Source: Chloroflexota bacterium
GTDB lineage: Bacteria; Chloroflexota; Dehalococcoidia; DSTF01; JACRBR01
Direction of reading: 5' to 3'
DNA length: 48,254 bases
NCBI GenBank assembly: GCA_028872875.1
Contig: JAGWOC010000017.1
Coordinates: 1-48,254 of the forward strand
This document shows positions 24,702-33,299 of this stretch, in pieces. Position numbers and translations under genes: made by a program. The notes beneath the pieces were generated by a model. That model saw only the letters and a program-made list of their open reading frames with translations, had not been told where the DNA came from and ran no database searches. The first letter of the stretch is position 1, and every line of letters begins with the position of its first letter.

Positions 24702-27700
24702 GCGAGCATGCCTCGCTTGCCCGCGATGTCCGACATCACGGTCGGTGTCGGGCTGCTGCTGTTGTGGTAGTTGATGGTGACGGAGTCGACCGATGGCGTG
24801 ACGGTCACAGAGCTGCTCGTCAGCGTCACCTGGTACTGGATGAAGCGCGCATCGGGACTCGTGATCGCGCTGCCGGTTGCCGTGATGGGCGCCGACCACG
24901 GCGTCCAGCTCGTCCCGTCGGGCGAGGTCCGCGTTTGGAAGCTGGCGCTGGTGCCGGCGGGGAAGCTGCCGGCCCACGACAGCGTGTCGAACGCCCGTGT
25001 TGCCCCGAGGTCGATCGCGCTCGATACGAACGTGCCGGTGGCGGCCGGATACCGGTCGATGCGCACCCAGTTCGCGACCAGCGAGGCGCCGCCGGGCGTG
25101 TAGTCGGACACGTGCACCGCCATCGGCGCCGAGAGGGCCGACGCGCTGCTGGCGACGAGCGTGCCGTCGATGAAGTACTGCACGCCGCCTGGCTGCCAAC
25201 TGATCAGGTAGTTGTGGGGCGCACCGAGGTACGCCGTGCCCAGGTCGACCGTCTGCTCGACGCCGCTCAGCATGGTGCGCGCGAAGAGCGTGTCCGACGT
25301 GCCCATCGTGCTGAAGAGGGCCCAGCTCGACCCTGACGTACCGTTGAGGTCCGTCGCGAAGCCGAAGTGCTCGAACGGCGCCGCGCCGAACGTCATCGTG
25401 CCCTCGAGCGAGCGCCCCGCCCCGAACGTGGCCGCCGAAGCGACGTCCGTGCCGTCCACCGTGAGCGCGCCCGCCGCCTCGGTGGCCGCGCCGCCCGCGC
25501 TCCACGGGGTCGAGGTCCACTTGCTGCCGAGCACCGTGCCGTTGAAGGCGTCGTACAGCTCCGCCGCCAGGCGCACTTCGCCGCCGGCATCCTCGGTGAC
25601 GTTGGTACCTGTGGCGCTTCCGGCGATGAAGTCGGCGTACGTGGTCTGCGTCACGGACGCCTGCGCCGTCGTAAACGTCGCCGTGGCAGAGGACGCGAGG
25701 TTGTGCGCCGCATCGCTCGACGACACGAAGTAGCTGTAGGCCGTGGCAGGTGTGAGCCCGGTCAGCGTCAGGCTGTGCTGCGTGACCAGTGTCGGGTCCG
25801 CGACCGTCAGGCTCGTCGCCGGGGAGACGCCGTAGTGCACGCTGCTGTCCGCGGGCTCGTTTGTCGTCCAGGACACGACGGCGCTCGTGCTCGTCAGCCC
25901 CGACACCTGCACGTTCGAGATCACCGGCGGCGTCGTGTCGATGGTGTACGTCGCGCTGAAGTTCCAGGTGCCGGCGTTGACCGGCGCGAACGCGTAGTCG
26001 ACGCCCTTGATGGTCTGCGTGGTGTAGGCCACCGGCGAGCCGTTCACCTGCACCGACGAGAGCGGCGAGCCGTTGAAGCTGGCCGGCAGCATCACCGAGA
26101 TCGGGTCGCCGCTGCCGCTCGCCGCATAGGTGAACGTCAGCGTGCCGCCTGCCCACGCGACGCCGGAGATCGTCGAGTCATGGCGCATCTGCGTGAACTG
26201 GAGGAAGCGGTCCGAGTTCCAGATCGGGATGCCGCGCGCCTGCGCCGCCGCGAGCGTGTCCGTGAGAAGCGAGACCGCGTCGGTCCGGTAGGCGTGGACA
26301 TTCCCCACGATCGCGCCGTAGAACCCCTGCGGGCTCAGCGCCGCATCGAAGAGCTGGGCGATGTCCGGCCCGATGTTCGCGCCGTCGACCTCGTCCGTCA
26401 CCTCGGTCAGCATGCCGTAGGTCTTCGTCGGCTTGAACTGGTCGTCGAAGATCAGCATCGGCAGCGCCGATCCCGTCATGTACCCGACGGGGTTCGAGCC
26501 GAGCCAGTTCCCCCACGTGTAGTAGTTGTTGTCGAGGTAGATGCCCTGCGCCGTCTCCAGCGCACCCTGCTGGCCCCAGCCGACCCACACCACCCAGTGG
26601 TTGCGTACGGTCTGCGAGATCGGCAGCCCGAAGGCAGCGAGGAAGCCGCTGATCGCGGTCTGCTCGGCAGCGGTCATGTTCGCGACCGTCGGGTTCGTCG
26701 CGTTCGCGGCATCGTCGATGTGGGCGCCCACCGTGTGGCCGCGGGCGCGCCAGGCGTTGACCCAGGCTGGCGTCACGGGGTCCGTGTTCGTCGGGCAGGC
26801 CGTGCAGCCGTCGGTCGTGTAGATGGTGATGTGCCCGCCGTATGACTCGGCGGCCGCCGCCATCTGGTCGATCGTCGTGGCAGGCCCGTCGTCCTGGTCG
26901 TCCGTCGGCAGGTAGACCGCCTTGCTCTGGCCGGGGAGATACCAGAGCCGCGGCAGCGGCTTCTTGTCCTGCGTGAGCTGGATGATCGTGTTCGCGAGCA
27001 GGCGCGACTGCTCGTCGGCCTGCGGCACCGCGAGCTTGGACAGGTCGAGGTATCCCACGAACATGTCCGAGGCACGGATGCCCGTCTGGCCGTCTCGCTC
27101 CAGGCCGGCGTACGCGGGGTTGCCCTGCCGCGTGTAGGCGATGCTCTTCGCCAGGTCGAAGGCGAACGCCGCCGCCTGCCCCGTCCCGCTGTTCGCGATG
27201 GTGAGTGCCGGGAACGAGGTCGCGGTGACGGCGTCGGAGTAGATCGTCGCGGCCGATGTCGCGCCGCTCAACGTATAGTTGTTGGCCGTGCCGTGGAACT
27301 GCATCGTCCCGCCGTAGATGCCGGCGCCGGGCGCCTTCGTGGTGTCGACCTTGATGTAGCCCTCGCTCGTCGTGCTGCCGGCCGTGGTGATGCCGAGTGT
27401 CGTGTTGAGCTGCGGGTCCGGCTTCATGGCGATGAGGTTGCCGCCGCCGGTCACGTACGTGTTGAACATCGACGCCTGAGACGCCGTCAGCGGCATCTCG
27501 GCGAGCAGCACGACATCGAACGACTGCAGGAACGACAGGCTCACCTGCGAGATGTCACGCTGCTGCGTCTCGTTGAACCCCTCGGCCTTCAGGATCTCGG
27601 TCAGGTATGGCCCGAGCTTGTTCGGCGCCGCCGCGTTCACGACGACCAGGATCGGGTTCGCCGGGATCGCCGGATCCGGCGTATTCGTCGGCGTCGGCGA

Positions 27701-30700
27701 TGGTCCAATGGGCGTCGCGGTCGCCGTGGCCGTGGGCGTTGCCGTGGGCGTGCCAGGCGGGCCGATGGCGACGGTGCCGTACATGTCGAACGACACCCCG
27801 GTCTCTTTGGCGAAGCCGCTGATCGTCGCAGGGAAGGCGCCGTACGCCTGCGGCGCCCAGCCGGCGGCTGCGGACGCCGGCAGGCCCGTCGTGTACCGGT
27901 AGACCGTCGAAACATTGTCCGTCTGTGCGAGGATCCAGTACGTCCCTGGCGCCAGCGTCGGGCCGCCGGGGACGGACAGAGTGTTCCACCCCTGGACGGC
28001 GAGCGCCTCGCCCGTCTGGGCAAGGAGCGTGCCGGGGTTGCCCGAGGCGTTGTTCGTGTAGACGGCCATGCGGATGTGCGCGTTCGGCGGCGTCGAGCCG
28101 ACGTAGACCGAGAGGCTCTGGAGCGTACCGCCCGTCGCAAGCGAGCCCGGCGACCCGTTGACGTAGCCGAAGTCCGAGCTGTCATTCACGCCGGTCGATG
28201 CGGTCAGCCCGAACGTCGCCAGCACGGGCGCCGTCGGCGTCGCCGTCGGCGTGCTCGTGACGGTCGGCGTGCTCGTGAGCGTCGGCGTGGCCGTCGGCGT
28301 CAGCGTCGGGCCGCCCGGCGTCACGGTCACGGTGGGCGTCGCTGTCGCCGTCGACGTGGCCGTGCTGGTCGCCGTGTTCGATGGCGTGCTCGTCGGCGGC
28401 GGCGTCGTGCTGACGGTGCCGAACATGTCGAACGCCTGGCCGGACTGCTTCGCGAAGCCACCAATGGTCGAGGGGAAGGGACCGTATGCCTGGGGCGCCC
28501 AACCCACCGCCGCCGACGGCGGCAGCCCGGTCGTGTAGCGGTAGACCGTCCCCACGTTGTCCGTCTGCGCGAGGATCCAGTACGTCCCGGGCGCGAGCGT
28601 CGGGCCGCCGGGGACGGACAGGGTGTTCCACCCCTGGACGGCGAGCGCCTCGCCCGTCTGGGCAAGGAGCGTGCCGGGGTTGCCGGAGGCGTTGTTCGTG
28701 TACACGCCGACGCGGATGTGCGCGTTCGGCGGCGTCGAGCCGACGTAGACCGAGAGGCTCTGGAGCGTGCCGCCCGTCGCCAGCGTGCCCGGCGACCCGT
28801 TGACGTAGCCGAAGTCCGAGGTGTCGTCGATGCCGGTCGATGCGGTCAGGCCGAACGTCGCCAGTGTGCCGCCGCCCACCGTGATCGCCACGCCCGCCCC
28901 GGGCGTTTCGAGGTTGCCGCTGTCGTCGACGGCGCGGCTCTTGATCGTCAGGGAGCCGGTCGCCGGCGGCGTAAAGCTGTACGTCCAGCTCGCGAGGCCC
29001 GTCGCCGGGTGCCAGGTCGTGCCGCCGTCCACCGACACCTCGACGCCGGCGACGACGCCGCCCCCGGCATCCGTCGCCGAGCCGCTGACCGTCAGCGGGA
29101 TCCCGTCCTTGACCGTCGCGCCCTGGGCGGGCGACGTGATGGTCGATGTCGGAGGCGTCGTGTCCGTCGAGGCGGTGGCCGGGACGAGGTTGGACGCGAG
29201 CGTCGCCGGCTGCGCGTGCATGTCGGCGAGGAGGTTGACCGTCGCCTGCTGCATGCGCAGGTCCGTCGGCGTACCGGCCCGGTCGTGGTTTGCGTCGAGG
29301 CCCCACGACCACTGCACCGTGCCGGCGCCGAAGACCAGCGCCCCGCCCGGCGCACGGTAGAGCGTCAGCTTGTGCGTCGCCGTGCCCGGCCCCGAGGGGC
29401 CGCCCGGCATCGGCGTGTACGAGCTTACGCTCTGGGTCGTCGATGACATGTCGATCAGGCCCGCGGGGCGGAAGCCGTTGTCGATGTCCTCGTCCCATTC
29501 GTAGCCCAGCGTGCCCTGGGGCAGCGTGGCCGTGCTGCCCGGGGTGAGCGTGGCGATGCTCGTGTTGCGCCAGAACCGGAGCGCCGAGAACGTCGAGGGC
29601 ACCGTGATGGCGTATGTGCAGCAGTCAACGGTCGAGAGCGTGCCCGTAAGCGCGTTCTCCGGCCGGTTGCCGTCGGCCGGCGGCCCGCCGAGCGGGTCGC
29701 GCCAGGCGCCGGTCCAGGTCGGCGGGTCCATCGGGTCGTGGACGGACGGCTCCTTGAACGCGACGAGCGTGCGGTACGGCGTGGCCGACCCGTCGATGCT
29801 GCTCTCCCAGCGCGTCTTCCACGCCGACTCGTTGCCGCTGAAGAAGGCGAGGTTGACGCCGGCGTTGCGCGCCGCTTCGATGTTGGCGCGCTGGTTCGCG
29901 GACCAGTACTCATCGTGGCCGACGGAGAGGAACACCTTGTGCTGCGTGATCAATGCGCCGTTGCGGTCGCTGTCGACGTCGGTGAAATAGCTGACGTCGT
30001 AGCCGTTCGCCTCCAGCCAGCGCACCATCGGGTACTCGGCGTTGAAGACGAAATCCTGCGGGCCGCCGACGCCGTCGCCCGTGCGGGTGTTCGATGGCCG
30101 GTTGTAGCTCACCTTGGTGGCGCGGCTCGGCGAGCCGACGTACAGGCTCTTGCCGCCGTAGCTGTTGTACGCCTGCCACGTCGCGTCGGAGGTCTGGAAG
30201 AGGATGTCCGAGTGGCTCGCGTCGTCGCGCACGATGAAGACGATCTGGCTGGCGCCGGCCGTGCCGTCGGTGCGCACGAGCTTCGCGAAGTAGATGCCGG
30301 AGACGGCGTCGGCCGGGACCGCCCACGACGCGGAGACGGCCCAGTTGCCGCAGTCATAGAGGCCGGTGGTGGCGTCGGTCAGGCAGGGCGGCTGCGCCTG
30401 GGGCAGCGGGACCGACGGCAGGATCGTCGTGATCTTCCGCGCACCCATGCCGCCGTAGTACCCCATGCGGTAGATGTCGAGCCGGTACGCGGTCGCCGGC
30501 GTGTTGACCTTGAAGCTGATCGTGCTCCCGTGATTGACGCTGATGTCCGTGGCGAACCCCTGGATGCTCGGGTCGCCGGAGCCGCTGACGTCCCACTCGC
30601 TCGGCGGGTTCCCCGGCTTGCTGTTCTCGCAGACGATGGGCTGCGTGATCGGCGCGCTGCAGGGGTTCGCGGCGGTGCTGAATGTGAAGTCCGGCGACGT

Positions 30701-31546
30701 CGCCAGGTTGTTCGAGGCGTCCGCGCTCATGACGGCGAAGTGATACGTCGTGAGCGGCGCGAGCCCCGAGAGTGGCTGCGCGTGCGTCAACTGAAGGGTG
30801 GGGTTGGGTGAGGCGGGCGCGAGCGAGCCGTAGCCCGTCGTCGTGCCGTATGTGACCTGGCTCGTGCTCGGCTCGTCGGTCGTCCACGACACCACGGCGC
30901 TCGTGTCCGTGATGCTCGCGACCTGCACGTTGCTGATCACCGGCGGCGTCGTGTCGGGGGTGACGGCGACGGTGCCGTAGATGTCGAAGGACTGCGATCC
31001 TGACTGCGCCCAGCCGCTGATGGCGGCGGGGAACGCACCGTAGGCCTGCGGTGCCCAGCCGACGGCGTTCCCCGACGGTAGCCCTGACGTGATCCGGTAC
31101 ACCGTCGCAGCGTTGTCCGTCTGCGCCACGATCCAGTACGTCCCGGTGGTGAGCGTCACCCCTGCCGGCACCGCGACGGTGTTCCATCCCGAGACGGCGA
31201 CCGCTTCCGCGGTCTGCGTGATCAGCGTCCCCGGGTTGCCGGAGGCGTTGTTCGTGTACAGGGCAAGGCGGATGTGCGCGCCGGCCGGCGTCGCGCCGAC
31301 GTACACCGACAGGCTGGACAACGTCCCGGCCGTCGACAGGACGCCCGGCGACCCGTTGATGTAGCCGAAGTCAGAACTGTCGTTCACCCCGGTGGGGTTC
31401 GCGTATCCGAAGGTCACCGTGGTGGTGACCGCCCGGCCGGTCTGCGGGTGCCAGAGCGCTCCCACCGCGAACAGCGCGAGGACGGCGGCGGCGAGCGCAG
31501 CACTGTGGAGGATCCGAGGTGTATGCATGTGCGTTACCGCTTTCAT
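24698..31546 (-). CDS. Giant multidomain secreted protein (dimethylformamidase-like, deacetylase-like, FN3/Ig/LamG modules)
   Basis: 2282 residues, in the Wzx operon. A signal peptide (about 10-35) is followed by beta-module copy 1 (about 40-194), FN3 (195-290), and a domain like the N,N-dimethylformamidase beta-subunit C-terminus (about 292-785: YNSYGGKSLY, SYNRPSNTR, VGHDEYWS, NLAFFSGNES, TGAWRDP, LGYEWDED). Then come an Ig-like domain (800-890), module copies 2 and 3 (about 894-1045, 1108-1257) joined by Pro/Thr linkers, a class I amidotransferase-like flavodoxin fold (about 1290-1530), a polysaccharide-deacetylase-like barrel (about 1538-1800: LPTDDQDDG, VGAHIDD, TVRNHW), FN3, LamG-like and a last beta-domain. 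No LPXTG, membrane anchor or S-layer motif was seen. The Met at 31546 is preferred; one at 31528 is also possible. Role inferred: surface or matrix protein acting on the exopolysaccharide. Confidence 0.85.
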   Translation of the reverse strand: MKAVTHMHTPRILHSAALAAAVLALFAVGALWHPQTGRAVTTTVTFGYANPTGVNDSSDFGYINGSPGVLSTAGTLSSLSVYVGATPAGAHIRLALYTNNASGNPGTLITQTAEAVAVSGWNTVAVPAGVTLTTGTYWIVAQTDNAATVYRITSGLPSGNAVGWAPQAYGAFPAAISGWAQSGSQSFDIYGTVAVTPDTTPPVISNVQVASITDTSAVVSWTTDEPSTSQVTYGTTTGYGSLAPASPNPTLQLTHAQPLSGLAPLTTYHFAVMSADASNNLATSPDFTFSTAANPCSAPITQPIVCENSKPGNPPSEWDVSGSGDPSIQGFATDISVNHGSTISFKVNTPATAYRLDIYRMGYYGGMGARKITTILPSVPLPQAQPPCLTDATTGLYDCGNWAVSASWAVPADAVSGIYFAKLVRTDGTAGASQIVFIVRDDASHSDILFQTSDATWQAYNSYGGKSLYVGSPSRATKVSYNRPSNTRTGDGVGGPQDFVFNAEYPMVRWLEANGYDVSYFTDVDSDRNGALITQHKVFLSVGHDEYWSANQRANIEAARNAGVNLAFFSGNESAWKTRWESSIDGSATPYRTLVAFKEPSVHDPMDPPTWTGAWRDPLGGPPADGNRPENALTGTLSTVDCCTYAITVPSTFSALRFWRNTSIATLTPGSTATLPQGTLGYEWDEDIDNGFRPAGLIDMSSTTQSVSSYTPMPGGPSGPGTATHKLTLYRAPGGALVFGAGTVQWSWGLDANHDRAGTPTDLRMQQATVNLLADMHAQPATLASNLVPATASTDTTPPTSTITSPAQGATVKDGIPLTVSGSATDAGGGVVAGVEVSVDGGTTWHPATGLASWTYSFTPPATGSLTIKSRAVDDSGNLETPGAGVAITVGGGTLATFGLTASTGIDDTSDFGYVNGSPGTLATGGTLQSLSVYVGSTPPNAHIRVGVYTNNASGNPGTLLAQTGEALAVQGWNTLSVPGGPTLAPGTYWILAQTDNVGTVYRYTTGLPPSAAVGWAPQAYGPFPSTIGGFAKQSGQAFDMFGTVSTTPPPTSTPSNTATSTATSTATATPTVTVTPGGPTLTPTATPTLTSTPTVTSTPTATPTAPVLATFGLTASTGVNDSSDFGYVNGSPGSLATGGTLQSLSVYVGSTPPNAHIRMAVYTNNASGNPGTLLAQTGEALAVQGWNTLSVPGGPTLAPGTYWILAQTDNVSTVYRYTTGLPASAAAGWAPQAYGAFPATISGFAKETGVSFDMYGTVAIGPPGTPTATPTATATATPIGPSPTPTNTPDPAIPANPILVVVNAAAPNKLGPYLTEILKAEGFNETQQRDISQVSLSFLQSFDVVLLAEMPLTASQASMFNTYVTGGGNLIAMKPDPQLNTTLGITTAGSTTSEGYIKVDTTKAPGAGIYGGTMQFHGTANNYTLSGATSAATIYSDAVTATSFPALTIANSGTGQAAAFAFDLAKSIAYTRQGNPAYAGLERDGQTGIRASDMFVGYLDLSKLAVPQADEQSRLLANTIIQLTQDKKPLPRLWYLPGQSKAVYLPTDDQDDGPATTIDQMAAAAESYGGHITIYTTDGCTACPTNTDPVTPAWVNAWRARGHTVGAHIDDAANATNPTVANMTAAEQTAISGFLAAFGLPISQTVRNHWVVWVGWGQQGALETAQGIYLDNNYYTWGNWLGSNPVGYMTGSALPMLIFDDQFKPTKTYGMLTEVTDEVDGANIGPDIAQLFDAALSPQGFYGAIVGNVHAYRTDAVSLLTDTLAAAQARGIPIWNSDRFLQFTQMRHDSTISGVAWAGGTLTFTYAASGSGDPISVMLPASFNGSPLSSVQVNGSPVAYTTQTIKGVDYAFAPVNAGTWNFSATYTIDTTPPVISNVQVSGLTSTSAVVSWTTNEPADSSVHYGVSPATSLTVADPTLVTQHSLTLTGLTPATAYSYFVSSSDAAHNLASSATATFTTAQASVTQTTYADFIAGSATGTNVTEDAGGEVRLAAELYDAFNGTVLGSKWTSTPWSAGGAATEAAGALTVDGTDVASAATFGAGRSLEGTMTFGAAPFEHFGFATDLNGTSGSSWALFSTMGTSDTLFARTMLSGVEQTVDLGTAYLGAPHNYLISWQPGGVQYFIDGTLVASSASALSAPMAVHVSDYTPGGASLVANWVRIDRYPAATGTFVSSAIDLGATRAFDTLSWAGSFPAGTSASFQTRTSPDGTSWTPWSAPITATGSAITSPDARFIQYQVTLTSSSVTVTPSVDSVTINYHNSSSPTPTVMSDIAGKRGMLA
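27771..28222 (-). repeat. Direct repeat, beta-module copy 3 (giant gene)
   Basis: This is one of two closely matching 452-bp direct repeats in the giant gene; its partner is 28413-28864, period 642 bp. Long runs are identical base for base, for example the segments around 28003-28050 and 28631-28680. That implies recent duplication or gene conversion, or a local assembly hazard. It codes for the ~150-residue module starting LATFGLTASTG and ending FDMYGTV. Confidence 0.85.
28413..28864 (-). repeat. Direct repeat, beta-module copy 2 (giant gene)
   Basis: Partner of the repeat at 27771-28222, same length. Between the two lies a Thr/Pro-rich linker made of degenerate TPT/TATST units, itself repetitive at DNA level (about 28225-28400). 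Confidence 0.85.
30960..31425 (-). repeat. Shared beta-module, copy 1 (giant gene, N-terminal)
   Basis: This codes for TFGYANPTGVNDSSDFGYING through FDIYGTV. It is clearly homologous to copies 2 and 3 and to the GH5-protein copy, but more diverged in DNA, so it is an older duplicate. Confidence 0.78.
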
Positions 31547-31592
31547 CAGTGTCCCGTTGTGGCGATCTTCATCGAATGTGTCGCGGCCAGGA

Positions 31593-33134
31593 TCATGCGA
31601 CCGCACCGCCCTTCGCGCGGATGAGGCCGGGCAGCTCGCGCAGCTCGCTGATCCTCACCGCGCCGAACGCCAGCGCGGCTACGCCATAGCTCAGCCCGCC
31701 CGCGGCGATGATCGGGATCAGGCCGTACGGGGTGGCGAGCCACATCGCGAGCACCATCGGCACCCCGGCCGCGAGCCCGCGGGCGCAGACGAGCGCGTTC
31801 GCCCAGCCGAAGGTGTCCTTCCGGAGGAGCCAGAACGCCCCCGCCACGACACTCGCCTCGGTGATCACGGTCGTGATCGCCGCGCCCACCGCACCGTTTC
31901 CGTTGAGGTGCTGGAAGTAGGGGATGGCGACCAGGTTGAGGAGCGGGTTGAGGATCGCGGCGCCCACGCTGACCACGAGCCACGCCTTCTCGCGGTTGCG
32001 AGCGATGAGGACCGTCACGGCGATCATGCTGATCGCCACGAGCGGCACGTGCAGCGACAGAATCTGCAGCAGCACGATCGAGTGGTCGAACGCCGGCGCG
32101 TACCGGAAGAAATGAATCGTTGGTGCAGCGCCGACCAGCAGGAAGAGGGCGATCGGTAACGTGAGCAGGACGGCGATCTCGAGGGCGCGCCCGGCCGCCC
32201 GGTCGGAGCGCGTGTCGATGGCGCGCGAGAGGCTCGGCAGGAGCGCGGTCGTCAGGGCGAACGGGATGAACGCGGGAATGCCCACGAAGCGGTACGCGGC
32301 GCCATACCAGCCAACGACGTGGTCGTTGCTGAACAGCGACAGCATCGTCACGTCGATGCCGCCGTAAATGGTCGTCGCGATGCCCCATGCCAGGAACGGT
32401 GCGCTCCCCATGAACAGGGTGCGCCAAAGGGGCAGGTCGATGCGTGTCGAGAGCCCGGCCACGCGCCAGAAGTAGCCCGTCAACACGAGCATCGACACCA
32501 CGCCCGCCCCGAAGACGACGAGCGCCCACACGTCGAGCCCCGCTCCCAGGAATGCGAGTGAGCCGACGCCGAAGATGACAATCAGCACTTTTTCGACCAC
32601 GCCCATCATCGAGAGCACCGTCATGCGCTCGAGCCCCTGGAGTGACGCGGCGACGATCGAGCTGCACGCCGACGCGGAGGTCCAGGCCATCGCGATGTAC
32701 ACGACGACCCGCGTCGAGGCGGGATACCCGAGAGCCTGCAGCATCACCGTCGACGCCGCGAACGCGACGACGATGATCGGCAGTCGTGCCACGAGCGCGT
32801 TAAAGGCGAGGTGCGGCGCCCTCTCCGGCTCGCGGGCGATCGCGCGCGTCAGCCAGATAGGCGTGCCGAAGCCGATGAACGCCCCGAACACGCTCGTGAA
32901 CCCCCAGGCGAACGTCAGCTTGCCGAGATTCGCATCGCCCAGGTAGCGTGGCAGCGCGAACACGATGATCGAGGTGGCAAGCCAGGTGAGCACCTGGCCC
33001 GACAGCAGCGCGAGCACGTTCTGCACGATGCGCGCCGTGCGGTAGGGGCCGGCCGCTGCGTCAGCACGCGGCGGCGCTTCCGCAAGGCGCAGGGAAGCGT
33101 CGGGCACGGCCACGGCGACAGCCTGGTCAACCAT
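31593..33134 (-). CDS. wzx: Wzx-type polysaccharide flippase (MOP superfamily)
   Basis: 513 residues with about 14 hydrophobic segments throughout, the layout of oligosaccharide flippases. The first helix region is QNVLALLSGQVLTWLATSIIVFALPRYLG, and GFGTPIWLTRAIAREPERAP and SSIVAASLQGLERM are typical of the Wzx/RfbX/PST family. It should move the lipid-linked repeat unit across the membrane. The ATG at 33134 has no Shine-Dalgarno, but a -10-like TAGCCT ends 7 nt upstream, so a leaderless start is likely; the frame can extend to about 33272, but that would place the regulatory repeat array inside the gene. It is the first gene of unit A, followed by the giant surface-protein gene 46 bp downstream. 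Confidence 0.9.
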   Translation of the reverse strand: MVDQAVAVAVPDASLRLAEAPPRADAAAGPYRTARIVQNVLALLSGQVLTWLATSIIVFALPRYLGDANLGKLTFAWGFTSVFGAFIGFGTPIWLTRAIAREPERAPHLAFNALVARLPIIVVAFAASTVMLQALGYPASTRVVVYIAMAWTSASACSSIVAASLQGLERMTVLSMMGVVEKVLIVIFGVGSLAFLGAGLDVWALVVFGAGVVSMLVLTGYFWRVAGLSTRIDLPLWRTLFMGSAPFLAWGIATTIYGGIDVTMLSLFSNDHVVGWYGAAYRFVGIPAFIPFALTTALLPSLSRAIDTRSDRAAGRALEIAVLLTLPIALFLLVGAAPTIHFFRYAPAFDHSIVLLQILSLHVPLVAISMIAVTVLIARNREKAWLVVSVGAAILNPLLNLVAIPYFQHLNGNGAVGAAITTVITEASVVAGAFWLLRKDTFGWANALVCARGLAAGVPMVLAMWLATPYGLIPIIAAGGLSYGVAALAFGAVRISELRELPGLIRAKGGAVA

Positions 33135-33141
33135 TGGGATC

Positions 33142-33196
33142 AGGCTACGTGATGCCTGTTGAGAAGCCGTCGATGGTGTGTTCAAGGCGGGTCGAG
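33142..33196 (-). promoter_or_regulatory. Array A: four 11-bp-spaced GTTGAG-like repeats plus -10 box of the wzx unit
   Basis: Read on the plus strand the hexamers are GTTGAG (33158), GTCGAT (33169), GTTCAA (33180) and GTCGAG (33191), each exactly 11 bp apart. On the gene strand the array ends 10 bp before TAGCCT (33147-33142), itself 7 nt before the wzx ATG. It is the weakest of the three main arrays in sequence but has the same geometry as arrays B and C. Confidence 0.65.
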
Positions 33197-33299
33197 AAGG
33201 GGGTTCACGATTGACGCCGACGGTGCCAGCCATGTCATGATGCGAGTATTCTTCTGCTTGGTCATGCCTCACCTCGCGGGCCCGGGCAGGGGGTGGCGC

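Noticed and set aside
28225-28400. Short tandem repeats in the giant gene as a regulatory element
   Set aside because: They code for an in-frame Thr/Pro linker between beta-modules.
31924-31950. Two GTTGAG hexamers in the plus strand near 31935
   Set aside because: They lie inside the wzx coding region and are 12 bp, not 11 bp, apart. Leu/Asn codons on the opposite strand explain them.
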